DNA of 45,745 bases from Testudinibacter crocodili (lineage in GTDB: Bacteria; Pseudomonadota; Gammaproteobacteria; Enterobacterales; Pasteurellaceae): NCBI GenBank assembly GCA_006228005.1, contig VDHG01000002.1, positions 1 through 45,745 on the forward strand. The letters run 5' to 3'. The position numbers and the translations under genes are program-made. Under the pieces are notes generated by a model. The model was not told the origin of the DNA. It made no database searches and saw only the letters and a program-made list of their open reading frames with translations. Every line of letters begins with the position of its first letter. The stretch's first letter is position 1. Positions 10,601 to 19,566 of this stretch are shown here, piece by piece.

Positions 10601-12145
10601 ATGAGTGAGAAAAATATCAAAACTCCCGGCAATCCAGCAGCACAACCCGAGCAAAAAACTGTCGGCGATAACACGGCACCAGCTATAGAAAACACGGTAG
10701 CAAGCACAAAAGGGGATCCAAGTGCGGTCACACCATCCTCTCTGGCTCAAGATTCAACCTCAAAAGGCACTGCTGGCAATAAAAAAAGTAGTGACAAAAA
10801 AACCTCTGCCGCCACACCAGAAACAACTATGAACAGTCAAGAAAAAAATCCAACAAAAACCCCTACAAGCACAACCAAAAAATCCGGTGGTACAGGATTT
10901 TCCCTGTTGGCGATCTTAATCGCATTAGGCATCGGCGGTGTCGGCTATTATTGGGGTAACCAGCAACTTGATACCTTACGCAATCAGGTGACCGCACTTT
11001 CCGCTCAATTGCAGCAACTGCAATCTCAGCCGGTGGCTACTGCTTCCTCGTCCACACCTGAAGCTGCGTTGTCTGAACTGAATGCAACCATAAACGCACA
11101 GCTCAATGCGTTACAAAATCAGCAGGAAAGCGCGCAACAACAGACACAAAATGATATCAAGCAATTGATCAGTGATCTGAATTTACAAAAGGCAGAAAAC
11201 AGTGAACTCCGCAATCAACTGAATAAATTAACGTTTGACAACAAAGCTGAGCCGAATGATTGGCTGATGTCGGAAGCCGATTTCTTATTGACCAATGCCC
11301 AGCGCAAACTGGTGCTGGACAACGATATCGATACCGTGGTTTCACTCCTGCAAGAAGCTAACCAAACATTACAAAAAGTCTCTGGCTCGCAAGCCGTTGC
11401 CGTCAGAACTGCGATCAGTCATGATCTCAACCAATTACAAAATCTGAATGAAGTCGATCAAGACTTAATCATGTCACAGCTAAGCCTATTGGTTTCGCAA
11501 GTCGACAATCTCAAAGTGCTGGCGCTCAATCCAAATCGAAGCAACAACAGCGAAGTCAGTGATTCAATTAACGATTGGCAAAGCAACTTAGAAAAAAGCG
11601 CCTCTTCTTTCTTGGATCACTTTATCCGTATCAGCAAAAAAGAGGAAGATCGCCCGGAATTATTGGCGCCGAACCAAGACATTTACTTAAGAGAGAATAT
11701 CCGCTTGAGTTTGCTGACCGCACTTTCAGCGGTGCCACGTCAACAAAATGAAGTCTATAAACAATCGCTCAATTCAGTTGCGACTTGGCTACGCAGCTAC
11801 TTTGATACCGATGATTTTTCAGTGCAACAATTCCTACAGCAAGTTGACCAACTGAAAGAACAATCGATCTATATTGATGCACCACAGCAACTCAACTCAT
11901 GGCAAGCCATCGGCACCCTGCTAAATCGCGATCACCGCACTTTGGAACGAATTTCAAACGATGCTGCCGCAATATCCAACCGTACCAATACCGAAGATAC
12001 CGGCAACACCACTGAAAAACCAGTGGTAACCGAAACCGCAGAACCGACGACAACACCAACCGCTGCTCCGGAGGCACAAACAGCGCCGGCAGCCGATGCA
12101 GCCACTGATGCCGGCAAAGATCCTGCTGCCGAATCTGCACAATAA
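10601..12145 (+). CDS. hemX: HemX-like inner membrane protein
   Basis: This gene lies third in hemCDXY. The 514-residue protein has a long Ser/Thr/Lys/Pro-rich cytoplasmic N-terminus (about 1-95) and one membrane span (GFSLLAILIALGIGGVGYYW, about 101-120). A Gln-rich coiled coil (about 125-215) and a globular HemX domain follow, including PNDWLMSEADFLLTNAQRKL, ending in a Thr/Ala/Pro-rich tail. HemX has been annotated as a uroporphyrinogen methyltransferase, but it lacks a recognisable methyltransferase domain; its real role is unclear. The N-terminal stretch is longer than in E. coli (393 aa). Confidence 0.9.
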   Translation: MSEKNIKTPGNPAAQPEQKTVGDNTAPAIENTVASTKGDPSAVTPSSLAQDSTSKGTAGNKKSSDKKTSAATPETTMNSQEKNPTKTPTSTTKKSGGTGFSLLAILIALGIGGVGYYWGNQQLDTLRNQVTALSAQLQQLQSQPVATASSSTPEAALSELNATINAQLNALQNQQESAQQQTQNDIKQLISDLNLQKAENSELRNQLNKLTFDNKAEPNDWLMSEADFLLTNAQRKLVLDNDIDTVVSLLQEANQTLQKVSGSQAVAVRTAISHDLNQLQNLNEVDQDLIMSQLSLLVSQVDNLKVLALNPNRSNNSEVSDSINDWQSNLEKSASSFLDHFIRISKKEEDRPELLAPNQDIYLRENIRLSLLTALSAVPRQQNEVYKQSLNSVATWLRSYFDTDDFSVQQFLQQVDQLKEQSIYIDAPQQLNSWQAIGTLLNRDHRTLERISNDAAAISNRTNTEDTGNTTEKPVVTETAEPTTTPTAAPEAQTAPAADAATDAGKDPAAESAQ

Positions 12146-12160
12146 TAGGAGCTTGCCGTT

Positions 12161-13438
12161 ATGTTTAAAATACTGTTTTTAATGTTGATTTTACTTGCCG
12201 GATTGATTGCCGGGCCGTATTTATCCGGCAAACAGGGTTATGTGCTCATTTCGACCTCAAGCCACAATATCGAAATGACAATCCCGACCTTAGTTATCTT
12301 CTTTGTATTGGCGCTTGCAACCGTCTATACCGTTGAAAGCGTTATTTCTCGTTTTTGCCGCTTGAACAAAAGCACCTACGGCTGGTTCTCCCGTCGTAAA
12401 CGCTTGAAAGCGGAAAAACAAACTCTCGCCGGTTTGATCAAAATGGATGAGGGTGACTACGCCAAAGCGGAGAAATTGATCGGCAAAAATGCAAAACATG
12501 CTAGCGAACCGGTACTCAATTTCATTAAAGCAGCGGAAGCGGCACAGCAAAAAGGCGATGAATTCAGCGCCAATAAATATTTGATTGAAGCCACCAAACT
12601 TGCTGGCAACGATAATCTGGTGGTTGAGTTGGCACGCACCCGGATTCTGTTGCAACAAGGTAAACTATCTGCAGCGCGCAGTTCGATTGACAGCTTATTA
12701 CTGATCGCCCCGTACAATCCAGAAGTATTGCGCCTCGCCGTCGATATTTACCTGCAATCCAAAGCCTATACCTCATTGGATGAGTTGTTTGCTCGGGTGG
12801 AAAACAAACTAAATTACAGTTCTGAAAAACTGTTGCAGCTGCGCCATCAAATCGAGGATGGCTTGCAAGATGAGAAATTGAGTGAAGGCGGCGTGGATGG
12901 ACTGCTTGCCTGGTGGGAAGCGCAGCCACGCAAACGCCACAATGATATTTATGCCAAAATCGGTATGGTCAAACGTTTGATTGCTGCCAATGATCATGAT
13001 TCCGCTTATGAAATCGCACTGGAAACTATTAAGAAAGTAGAGAAAAAAGCAGATCGCTTAGCACTGCTACAACAACTACCGCACTTGCAACTGGAAAATG
13101 ACAGTAAATTAATTAAAATCCTAGAAAAACAGCTGCGTAACGAAAACGACAGCGAACTCAAGGTTGCCTACAACCGTGCTTTGGGTTATTTGGATATTCG
13201 CTTGGGTGAGTTTGAATCCGCCAAAACTTACCTGAATAATGTGCTGTCCGAACCGCACTTGGTTAAATCCAGTGACTTTACGATGGCAGCTTATACTTAT
13301 GAACAACTGAAAGATCCTGCCAGCGCTGAAAAAGTTCGCAAACAGGGCTTACAATATGTGATGAAATCACAGCAAGGCAAAACTGAATCCGCTACCACTA
13401 CAACCTCTGTTGCAGTTCCCAACAATAAGCAGACATAG
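12161..13438 (+). CDS. hemY: HemY protoporphyrin-operon membrane protein (TPR type)
   Basis: The last gene of hemCDXY encodes a 425-residue inner-membrane protein. It has two N-terminal spans (about residues 2-22 and 43-64), then a soluble region with helical TPR-like repeats (for example ALGYLDIRLGEFESAKTYLNNV). It resembles the gammaproteobacterial HemY of uncertain role, not the Bacillus protoporphyrinogen oxidase of the same name. It starts 15 bases after hemX and is followed by a strong terminator. Confidence 0.92.
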   Translation: MFKILFLMLILLAGLIAGPYLSGKQGYVLISTSSHNIEMTIPTLVIFFVLALATVYTVESVISRFCRLNKSTYGWFSRRKRLKAEKQTLAGLIKMDEGDYAKAEKLIGKNAKHASEPVLNFIKAAEAAQQKGDEFSANKYLIEATKLAGNDNLVVELARTRILLQQGKLSAARSSIDSLLLIAPYNPEVLRLAVDIYLQSKAYTSLDELFARVENKLNYSSEKLLQLRHQIEDGLQDEKLSEGGVDGLLAWWEAQPRKRHNDIYAKIGMVKRLIAANDHDSAYEIALETIKKVEKKADRLALLQQLPHLQLENDSKLIKILEKQLRNENDSELKVAYNRALGYLDIRLGEFESAKTYLNNVLSEPHLVKSSDFTMAAYTYEQLKDPASAEKVRKQGLQYVMKSQQGKTESATTTTSVAVPNNKQT

Positions 13439-13455
13439 CGAGTAAGCTATAACGT

Positions 13456-13491
13456 AAAAGCGGTTTATTGACAACAATAAACCGCTTTTTT
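13456..13491. terminator. Bidirectional rho-independent terminator between hemY and hslU
   Basis: AAAAGCGGTTTATTG and CAATAAACCGCTTTT form a perfect 15-bp stem around the tetraloop ACAA, followed by a T run on the plus strand. The minus-strand read ends ...CGCTTTTACG. It therefore serves convergent hemY (plus) and hslU (minus). Confidence 0.9.
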
Positions 13492-13513
13492 ACTGACGAC
13501 CGCACTTTTGGTA

Positions 13514-14845
13514 TTACAAAATAAAGCGGCTTAAATCTTCGTCTTCCACAATATCGCTAAGTGCGGTGCTGACATAGTTGGCATCAATGCTGACACTTTG
13601 ACCGGACATTTCGCTAGCATCAAACGAGATTTTGTCCATCAGACGCTCCAACACGGTATGTAAACGACGTGCGCCGATATTTTCGGTTTTTTCGTTGACA
13701 CGGAAAGCCGCTTCGGCGATTTTTGCTACCGCATCATCGGTAAACTCAACGTTCACCCCTTCGGTCGCCATCAAGGCTTTATATTGCTCGGTCAATGACG
13801 CATTCGGTTCGGTCAAAATCCGCTCAAAATCTTTACTGCTCAAGGCACTCAGCTCGACCCGAATCGGCAAGCGCCCTTGCAATTCGGGGATCAGATCCGA
13901 CGGGCGAGCCACCTGGAATGCCCCGGAGGCGATAAACAAAATATGGTCAGTTTTTACCATGCCGTGTTTGGTATTAATCGTACTACCTTCCACTAACGGC
14001 AGCAAATCGCGCTGCACCCCTTCACGCGACACATCTGGACCGGAGGTTTCGCCGCGTTTACAGATTTTATCAATCTCATCGATAAACACGATACCGTGCT
14101 GTTCGGTGGCTTCAATCGCTTTTTGTTTCAACTCTTCCGGATTGACCAATTTTGCGGCTTCATCTTCGATCAACACTTTCAACGCATCTTTAATCTTCAT
14201 TTTGCGTTTTTTGGTCTGTCCGCTCGACATATTTTGGAACATCGACTGCAATTGACTGGTCATCTCTTCCATGCCCGGCGGTGCCATAATTTCTACACCG
14301 ACCGAAGCAGCCGCCACATCAATTTCAATCTCTTTTTCGTCCAGCTGCCCTTCGCGCAACTTTTTACGGAACACTTGGCGCGTACCGCTCTGTTTATCGG
14401 CTTCCTCTTCAGCGCCCCAGCTGTTTTTCGCCGGCGGCAACAGAATATCCAAAATACGATCTTCCGCCATCTCTTCCGCACGATAGCGGTTTTTGTCAAT
14501 TTCCGTTTGACGCACCAGCTTCATCGCCGTATCAGTCAAATCACGGATAATCGAATCCACTTCCTTACCGACATAACCGACTTCGGTGAATTTGGTCGCT
14601 TCCACTTTAATAAACGGCGCATTCGCCAGTTTTGCCAAACGACGGGCAATCTCGGTTTTGCCGACCCCGGTCGGTCCAATCATCAGAATATTTTTCGGTG
14701 TCACTTCATGGCGCAGCGCATCATTCAACTGCATTCTACGCCAGCGGTTACGCAATGCAATTGCGACCGCTCTTTTGGCATCGTGTTGCCCGATAATATG
14801 TTGATCTAATTCGGATACAATCTCGCGCGGTGTCATCTCAGACAT
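13514..14845 (-). CDS. hslU: ATP-dependent protease ATPase subunit HslU
   Basis: HslU is the AAA+ unfoldase of the HslUV cytoplasmic protease and feeds substrates to HslV. The 443-residue protein has Walker A GPTGVGKT (57-64), the intermediate I domain (about 110-240), Walker [12 protein letters not shown], and the C-terminal ending EDLSRFIL that activates HslV. It lies 34 bases downstream of hslV. Length equals the E. coli protein. Confidence 0.98.
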   Translation of the reverse strand: MSEMTPREIVSELDQHIIGQHDAKRAVAIALRNRWRRMQLNDALRHEVTPKNILMIGPTGVGKTEIARRLAKLANAPFIKVEATKFTEVGYVGKEVDSIIRDLTDTAMKLVRQTEIDKNRYRAEEMAEDRILDILLPPAKNSWGAEEEADKQSGTRQVFRKKLREGQLDEKEIEIDVAAASVGVEIMAPPGMEEMTSQLQSMFQNMSSGQTKKRKMKIKDALKVLIEDEAAKLVNPEELKQKAIEATEQHGIVFIDEIDKICKRGETSGPDVSREGVQRDLLPLVEGSTINTKHGMVKTDHILFIASGAFQVARPSDLIPELQGRLPIRVELSALSSKDFERILTEPNASLTEQYKALMATEGVNVEFTDDAVAKIAEAAFRVNEKTENIGARRLHTVLERLMDKISFDASEMSGQSVSIDANYVSTALSDIVEDEDLSRFIL

Positions 14846-14879
14846 ATTTTTTCCTTCCTATTACTTATTCAGACAACAG

Positions 14880-15404
14880 TTACTCGGGCAACTGCTCGAT
14901 AGTTTGATTCAAATTGGTGAACACGCAAATATCACCGGCAATTTTCAGTGATTTTTCCACGATTTCGCGTGCCGACAAGTCAGTGTTTTCCAATAACGCC
15001 CGTGCCGCCGACATCGCATAATTACCGCCGGAACCGATTGCCAGAATATTGTCTTCCGGCTGCACCACATCGCCGTTCCCGGTGATGATCAGCGATTCGG
15101 TTTCATCCGCCACAATCAACATCGCTTCCAAACGGCGCAAAGCACGGTCGGTGCGCCACTCTTTCGCCAGCTCAACCGCACTTTTCAATAAATGCCCTTG
15201 ATGCATTTCTAATTTGCGTTCAAACAGCTCAAACAGCGTGAACGCATCCGCTGTACCACCGGCAAAACCCGCCAACACTTTATTGTGATACAAACGGCGC
15301 ACCTTGCGCGCATTGCCTTTCATCACTGTATTGCCCAAAGAAACCTGCCCATCACCGCCGACGACAACTTGCCCGTCGCGGCGCACACTTACTATCGTGG
15401 TCAT
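14880..15404 (-). CDS. hslV: ATP-dependent protease peptidase subunit HslV
   Basis: HslV is the proteasome beta-like Thr protease of HslUV. The 174-residue product begins MTTIVSVRR; removal of Met exposes the catalytic threonine. Conserved segments [19 protein letters not shown] and [16 protein letters not shown] are present. It is the first gene of hslVU and has a heat-shock promoter directly upstream. Confidence 0.98.
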   Translation of the reverse strand: MTTIVSVRRDGQVVVGGDGQVSLGNTVMKGNARKVRRLYHNKVLAGFAGGTADAFTLFELFERKLEMHQGHLLKSAVELAKEWRTDRALRRLEAMLIVADETESLIITGNGDVVQPEDNILAIGSGGNYAMSAARALLENTDLSAREIVEKSLKIAGDICVFTNLNQTIEQLPE

Positions 15405-15442
15405 AACTAAATTACCTCATTCTGATTGGGTTAATGTGAGTT

Positions 15443-15470
15443 ATATGGAGGTAAAAAGTGCGGTTTCAAG
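15443..15470 (-). promoter_or_regulatory. Heat-shock (sigma-32) promoter of hslVU with an uptake signal in the spacer
   Basis: On the minus strand CTTGAAA (-35, 15470-15464) is followed by a 13-base spacer and CTCCATAT (-10, 15450-15443). This matches the E. coli sigma-32 pattern CTTGAAA-N11-16-CCCCATNT at all but one position. The start site would lie about 35 bases upstream of the hslV ATG. The uptake core AAGTGCGGT (15456-15464) fills most of the spacer. hslVU is a known heat-shock operon in E. coli, which supports the call. Confidence 0.75.
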
Positions 15471-15483
15471 GTAATCAGCGGCT

Positions 15484-16659
15484 TTATTTTCGGCTACGCT
15501 GTAGTCGGTATTCATTCGGAGTCTGTGAATATTCCTTTTTAAAAACCGAATAAAAATATTGGATGGACGGGTAACCGCATATTTCTGAAATGTCATTAAT
15601 CGAAATCGAGGTTGATCCCAGCAACTTTCTGGCTCGTTCTACTTTTTCTTGATAAAGAATTTGGTGGATCGTTTTGCCGATTTCCGCTTTAAAACGCCCC
15701 TCTAAATTGGAACGCGAGGTTTTAACGTAATCCAACACTTGTTCCACTTTAATTCCGGAACAAGCATGCAAGCGGATATAGTGCATGGCTTGCATCACTA
15801 ACGGATCATGGATTGAGCGGTAATCGGTTGAGGCTCGTTCAGCCACCTTCAGCGGCGGAATCAAAATCGGTTGGCTTTTCACTTTTTTACCGGTCAATAA
15901 CCGATGTAACAGCTTAGCCGCTTGGTAACCCATTTCTTTCGTACCCTGCATTACCGACGATAGCGACACCCGTGAAAAGTATTGGATTAACTCTTCATTA
16001 TCAATGCCGATAATACAAATTTGTTCTGGCACGGCAATGTTCAAATGCTCGCAGGTTTGCAATAAATGCCGCGCTCTAGCATCAGTCACGGCAATAATTC
16101 CGGTGTGTATTGGTAAAGATTGAATCCATCGGTTCAGTTGCTGTTGTGAATCCTGCCAATTGTCATGCCGGGTTTCATAGCCCAGATACACTTGGCTCTG
16201 ATATTGATTTTCCTGCATCAGTTTTTCAAATGCATAGCGTCTTTCTTCAGACCAATGACAAGGGCTCGCCGTCGGCACACCATAAAAAGCAAAATGGTTT
16301 AACCCCTTTCCTTTCAAATGGTTAAATGCCATTTCGATTAATCGTTGATTGTCCGTTGCAACATAAGGAATATCCGGAGGATAATCTGTACTATTATGAT
16401 AAGAGCTGCCAACGGCAACCAGCGGAAGATTTAATTCTTGTAATTTATGTGCCAACTGCGGATTATCAAAATCGGCAATTATTCCATCCACCACCGCCAA
16501 GTTGATACTTTCATCATGATGAACAAAATCATCTTGCAAAAAAACGTCCCAGTTACAGAGCGAAGCTTGTATATATTCACCAATACCTTCCATGACTTCA
16601 CGGTCATAAACTTTATTGGCATTAAACAGCAGCGCGATGCGGTGATATTCGGTGGTCAT
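15484..16659 (-). CDS. xylR: Xylose operon activator XylR (AraC family)
   Basis: XylR binds D-xylose and activates xylFGH and xylAB transcription. The intact 391-residue product has a LacI/periplasmic-binding-protein-like sensor (about residues 5-275) and a C-terminal AraC double HTH (about 285-388; ISINDISEICGYPSIQYFYSVFKKEYSQTPNEYR). The start is ATG 16659 with AAGGATC upstream. Its target genes are largely missing here, since only fragments of xylH and xylB remain. It may therefore be a regulator without a functional local regulon. Confidence 0.95.
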   Translation of the reverse strand: MTTEYHRIALLFNANKVYDREVMEGIGEYIQASLCNWDVFLQDDFVHHDESINLAVVDGIIADFDNPQLAHKLQELNLPLVAVGSSYHNSTDYPPDIPYVATDNQRLIEMAFNHLKGKGLNHFAFYGVPTASPCHWSEERRYAFEKLMQENQYQSQVYLGYETRHDNWQDSQQQLNRWIQSLPIHTGIIAVTDARARHLLQTCEHLNIAVPEQICIIGIDNEELIQYFSRVSLSSVMQGTKEMGYQAAKLLHRLLTGKKVKSQPILIPPLKVAERASTDYRSIHDPLVMQAMHYIRLHACSGIKVEQVLDYVKTSRSNLEGRFKAEIGKTIHQILYQEKVERARKLLGSTSISINDISEICGYPSIQYFYSVFKKEYSQTPNEYRLQRSRK

Positions 16660-16727
16660 AGCAAGATCCTTTCAATCAAATCATCAAAAAGTCCAGCAAC
16701 TATAGAATAAAACGATGGTAAACAAAA

Positions 16728-16752
16728 GGGTTAGCCATCGGATAACTAACCC
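16728..16752 (-). terminator. Terminator between the xylH remnant and xylR
   Basis: GGGTTAG (16728-16734) and CTAACCC (16746-16752) form a 7-bp stem around an 11-base loop. Read on the minus strand it is followed by TTTTGTTTACC, giving a moderate rho-independent terminator or attenuator just after the xylH stop. Confidence 0.6.
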
Positions 16753-16777
16753 CTAATACAATTTGGCAAATTGAATA

Positions 16778-17725
16778 TTATGCTTTTTTCTTGCTTATTG
16801 AATCTGCCCAAACAGCTAATAACAGGATACCGCCTTTAACAATATATTGCCAAAATGTCGGAACATCTAACATACTCATGCCGTTATCTAATGAAGCGAT
16901 AATCAGCGCACCAATAATCACGCCCCACACACTACCGATACCACCAGCTAAACTCGCCCCGCCGATAACACAGGCAGCAATCGCATCTAACTCTGCATTT
17001 TGCCCGGCTGACGGTGAACCAGCCCCTAAACGGGCACTCAAAATTAGCCCTGCAATTGCGACCATAACTCCATTAATCGAAAAAATGGCTAGCTTTATTC
17101 TTTCCACTTTAATTCCGGATAATCTGGCTGCTTCAATATTACCGCCTATAGCATAAATATAACGTCCAAATGCGGTTTTCTTAGAAATAAAATAGCCAAC
17201 AACTGCCAGTATGGACAAAATCAATACCGGAACCGGGATACCTCGATAATCATTTAAAAGATAAATTGCACCTAGCAATAATATGGCTATCACAATATAT
17301 TTCAAAAAGTCTTTTGAAATCTGTGGTACCGGTAATGCTAGTTTTTGTCTAGAACGGCGTTGATAATTACCCCACGTTACAAACAATGCAATCGCAACGC
17401 TACCGATAATAAAGCCTAGTTCATTCGATAAATAACCTTGCCCAATTTGCGTCATAATGGCTGATGTTGGAGATACTGTCGTACCATTCGTCATACCAAT
17501 CAAAATGCCTCTAAATGCCAATAATCCGGCCAAAGTCACAATAAACGAAGGCACTCGCTGGTATGCAACCCACCAACCATTCCAAATACCGAACATCAAT
17601 CCCAGTAGTAATGTTGCCGTAATTGTTGCCGGTAATGGCCAGCCCCACCACACATTGGTAATAGCAGCAAAACCACCTAATAATCCCATTAGAGAGCCGA
17701 CTGACAAGTCAATTTCTGCAGAAAC
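16778..17725 (-). pseudogene. xylH: Xylose ABC transporter permease XylH, 5'-truncated by deletion
   Basis: XylH is the membrane permease of the XylFGH D-xylose importer. About 315 residues remain, from [17 protein letters not shown] to the normal C-terminus ...[19 protein letters not shown]. Typical landmarks are present: [45 protein letters not shown] and [28 protein letters not shown]. Compared with the 393-residue E. coli protein, roughly the first 75-80 residues, covering the first membrane span(s), are gone. Sequence upstream of about 17725 is xylB read antisense. An open frame continues to an ATG at 17770, but that N-terminus ([15 protein letters not shown]) is not XylH. xylG and xylF are absent, so transport function is not expected. 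Confidence 0.92.
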
Positions 17726-17733
17726 AAGTGCTG
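17724..17733. other. Deletion junction fusing xylH (minus) to xylB (plus)
   Basis: Left of about 17725 the sequence reads as xylH on the minus strand; right of about 17727 it reads as xylB on the plus strand. Two CTGCAG hexamers (17716-17721 and 17731-17736) flank the point, so a short-homology deletion is possible. In the E. coli-type layout, xylAB diverges from xylFGHR. One deletion of about 5 kb removing the start of xylH, xylG, xylF, xylA and the start of xylB gives exactly this structure. Confidence 0.85.
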
Positions 17734-18296
17734 CAGCTTGCATCGATTGGGCAAACCAAGCGCTTGGCATTCACGATATACCGCACTTTTTCGAGCTTGC
17801 GGCCAGTGCCGACGACTCCGGTATAATTTTCTTGCCTTATTTATCCGGCGAAAGAACACCGCATAACGACCCTTACGCCAAAGGTGTATTCTGGGGCATG
17901 GATCACAACAGCACTCAGGCGACACTGGCAAAAGCCGTGTTGGAAGGCGTCAGTTTTGCCTTGGCGCAAGGCATCGAGGTACTGCACGCAAGCGGCGTTG
18001 CGGCGGACAACATCACCCTAATCGGCGGCGGTGCCAAAAGCCATTATTGGCGGCAACTATTGGCGGATATCAGCGGAAAAACCTTGGAATACCGCCAAGG
18101 CGGCGATGTCGGTCCCGCACTGGGCGCGGCAAAGTTAGCGCAAATTGCGTTAAATCCGGATAAAGCGATAGCTGATTTTTGCCCGCCTTTAGTATTGGAG
18201 CAAACTTATCAACCGAATCCGGCAAGGCGGGCGTATTACCACAGCAAAAAGGCACGTTTTAACCAGCTGTATCAGCGCTTGAAAGGTTTTATCTAA
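17727..18296 (+). pseudogene. xylB: Xylulokinase XylB, C-terminal remnant
   Basis: XylB phosphorylates D-xylulose. Only about the last 189 of roughly 484 residues remain. The sequence runs from [14 protein letters not shown] through FLPYLSGERTPHND, the FGGY-family signature region TLIGGGAKSHYWRQLLADIS and GGDVGPALGAAKLAQIA, to LYQRLKGFI. The ATPase N-domain is lost, and there is no start codon or promoter of its own. Upstream in frame the sequence is antisense xylH. It ends 10 bases from the stop of the convergent sigma-54 gene. Confidence 0.93.
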
Positions 18297-18306
18297 CTAG
18301 AGTGAC

Positions 18307-19557
18307 TCATAATTGGTGACGATATTTATTGACTGTTCTACGAGAAATTTTGATCTTTTCATTGGTTAAAATATCAGTGATATCTTGATCAGTAAGCGTA
18401 TTATTTTCCCGTAATAATGCGCTAATTCGCTGCTTGATATATTCACTACCAGAAGAGTATGTATTGGTGGGTAGTAAGTCGGTGAATGCATAGATTTTCT
18501 TATCAAATTTAATATATTTATCTTTTATTAAACGATACAAACTGGAAAGACTTAAATTAAGTCGACGGCTAATTTCGTATAAATCCCATTCGGCTAAGTC
18601 GCTGTGATTTTTACTAATAAAAAAAGTTTTTTGCCGCTGAATCATTAATTCTAATAGTTTTCGCAATAGTAACGTTCTATATTTTATTCCACCGATAATA
18701 ACATTTATCCTATTCAGTGCTTGGCTATTTTCCTGCTCTAGGCTAGACTGCATCAGCACGGATTGAAATGGAAAGTCACTCTCATTTAATATTTCTATTT
18801 TAACTTCGTCTGCTTCAACTCGAAGTAAAAACTCTGGAACTCTATATTTAATTGGCTCCTCAATATAACAACTAACCGGAAATGGAGAAATACTCTGAAT
18901 CAATGCCAGCGCTGCATTTAAATCTTGTTCGCTAGTATTCGTCAATTGATTTTTAACCTTTTGCTTTAAAATATTCTTATTACCCAGTTCGCGCCAGCCT
19001 GACTGTACGATACGTTCTGCCAACAAGTGGTGGCAATCATCACTGTGGCGTAAACGGATCAGGATACTTTCCTGCACAGATTCTGCACCAATGCCTAATG
19101 GCTCTAATGTTTGCACCAGCTCAATATAGCGATAAAAATCTGCATATGACAACTCTCCAGCAGAAAGAAATGCTGCTTGATACTGCAACCAATCTTGATA
19201 CAGATTCTGCTTATCTGTCGTTAAAAAACCACGTTCATCGATTGAGTCAATAATAAAAGTCAGAATCTCTTCTTCATATTCATTTAAATGTAATTCATTC
19301 AGCTGCAGTAATAGGTTTGCGTGTAAATTTGGTGGCTGGAACATATCATGGGTTTGCTCAACATCCTCCAGTAGTATTGTTGTTGGGAAATTAAAATAAG
19401 ACCCTTTTTGATAATCGCCAGCAGCATGATTAAGCAATTGATCAGTGATGAAATACTGTAATTCATCATAGGAAAATGACAGGATATTAAAAACTATAAT
19501 ATCGTTAGACGACAATCCAATGCTTATTTCCTGTTTTTGGCTGAGCTCAGATATCAC
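18307..19557 (-). CDS. rpoN: Divergent, short RNA polymerase sigma-54 factor (RpoN family)
   Basis: Sigma-54 directs RNA polymerase to -24/-12 promoters and needs an AAA+ activator. This 416-residue protein (E. coli RpoN is 477) keeps the family order. A degenerate, Gln-poor region I lies at about residues 10-37, and the acidic region II is largely missing. The core-binding domain spans about 75-240 (IIDSIDERGFLTTD; LEPLGIGAESVQESIL; IQSISPFPV...EEPIKYRVPEFL). An HTH region (about 320-350) is followed by a clear RpoN box, ISRRTVNKYR (404-413). The start is GTG 19557 with GAGG 6 bases upstream, overlapping the end of the activator gene (9-base gap), so the two are co-expressed. The gene is AT-rich compared with its neighbours. 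H. influenzae lacks rpoN; this copy probably serves a narrow regulon. Confidence 0.9.
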   Translation of the reverse strand: MISELSQKQEISIGLSSNDIIVFNILSFSYDELQYFITDQLLNHAAGDYQKGSYFNFPTTILLEDVEQTHDMFQPPNLHANLLLQLNELHLNEYEEEILTFIIDSIDERGFLTTDKQNLYQDWLQYQAAFLSAGELSYADFYRYIELVQTLEPLGIGAESVQESILIRLRHSDDCHHLLAERIVQSGWRELGNKNILKQKVKNQLTNTSEQDLNAALALIQSISPFPVSCYIEEPIKYRVPEFLLRVEADEVKIEILNESDFPFQSVLMQSSLEQENSQALNRINVIIGGIKYRTLLLRKLLELMIQRQKTFFISKNHSDLAEWDLYEISRRLNLSLSSLYRLIKDKYIKFDKKIYAFTDLLPTNTYSSGSEYIKQRISALLRENNTLTDQDITDILTNEKIKISRRTVNKYRHQL

Positions 19558-19566
19558 TGTAGACCT

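Noticed and set aside
11892-12231. Minus-strand open frames rich in Ala/Ser/Val over the end of hemX
   Set aside because: They are shadows of the low-complexity Thr/Ala/Pro tail of hemX, without independent start signals.
17457-17726. In-frame plus-strand extension of the xylB remnant
   Set aside because: This part is the antisense of xylH. It shows no XylB similarity and only exists because of the deletion fusion.
17726-17770. ATG-started N-terminal extension of the xylH frame ([10 protein letters not shown]...)
   Set aside because: It is antisense xylB sequence, not the XylH N-terminus, so it is not a real start for a functional permease.
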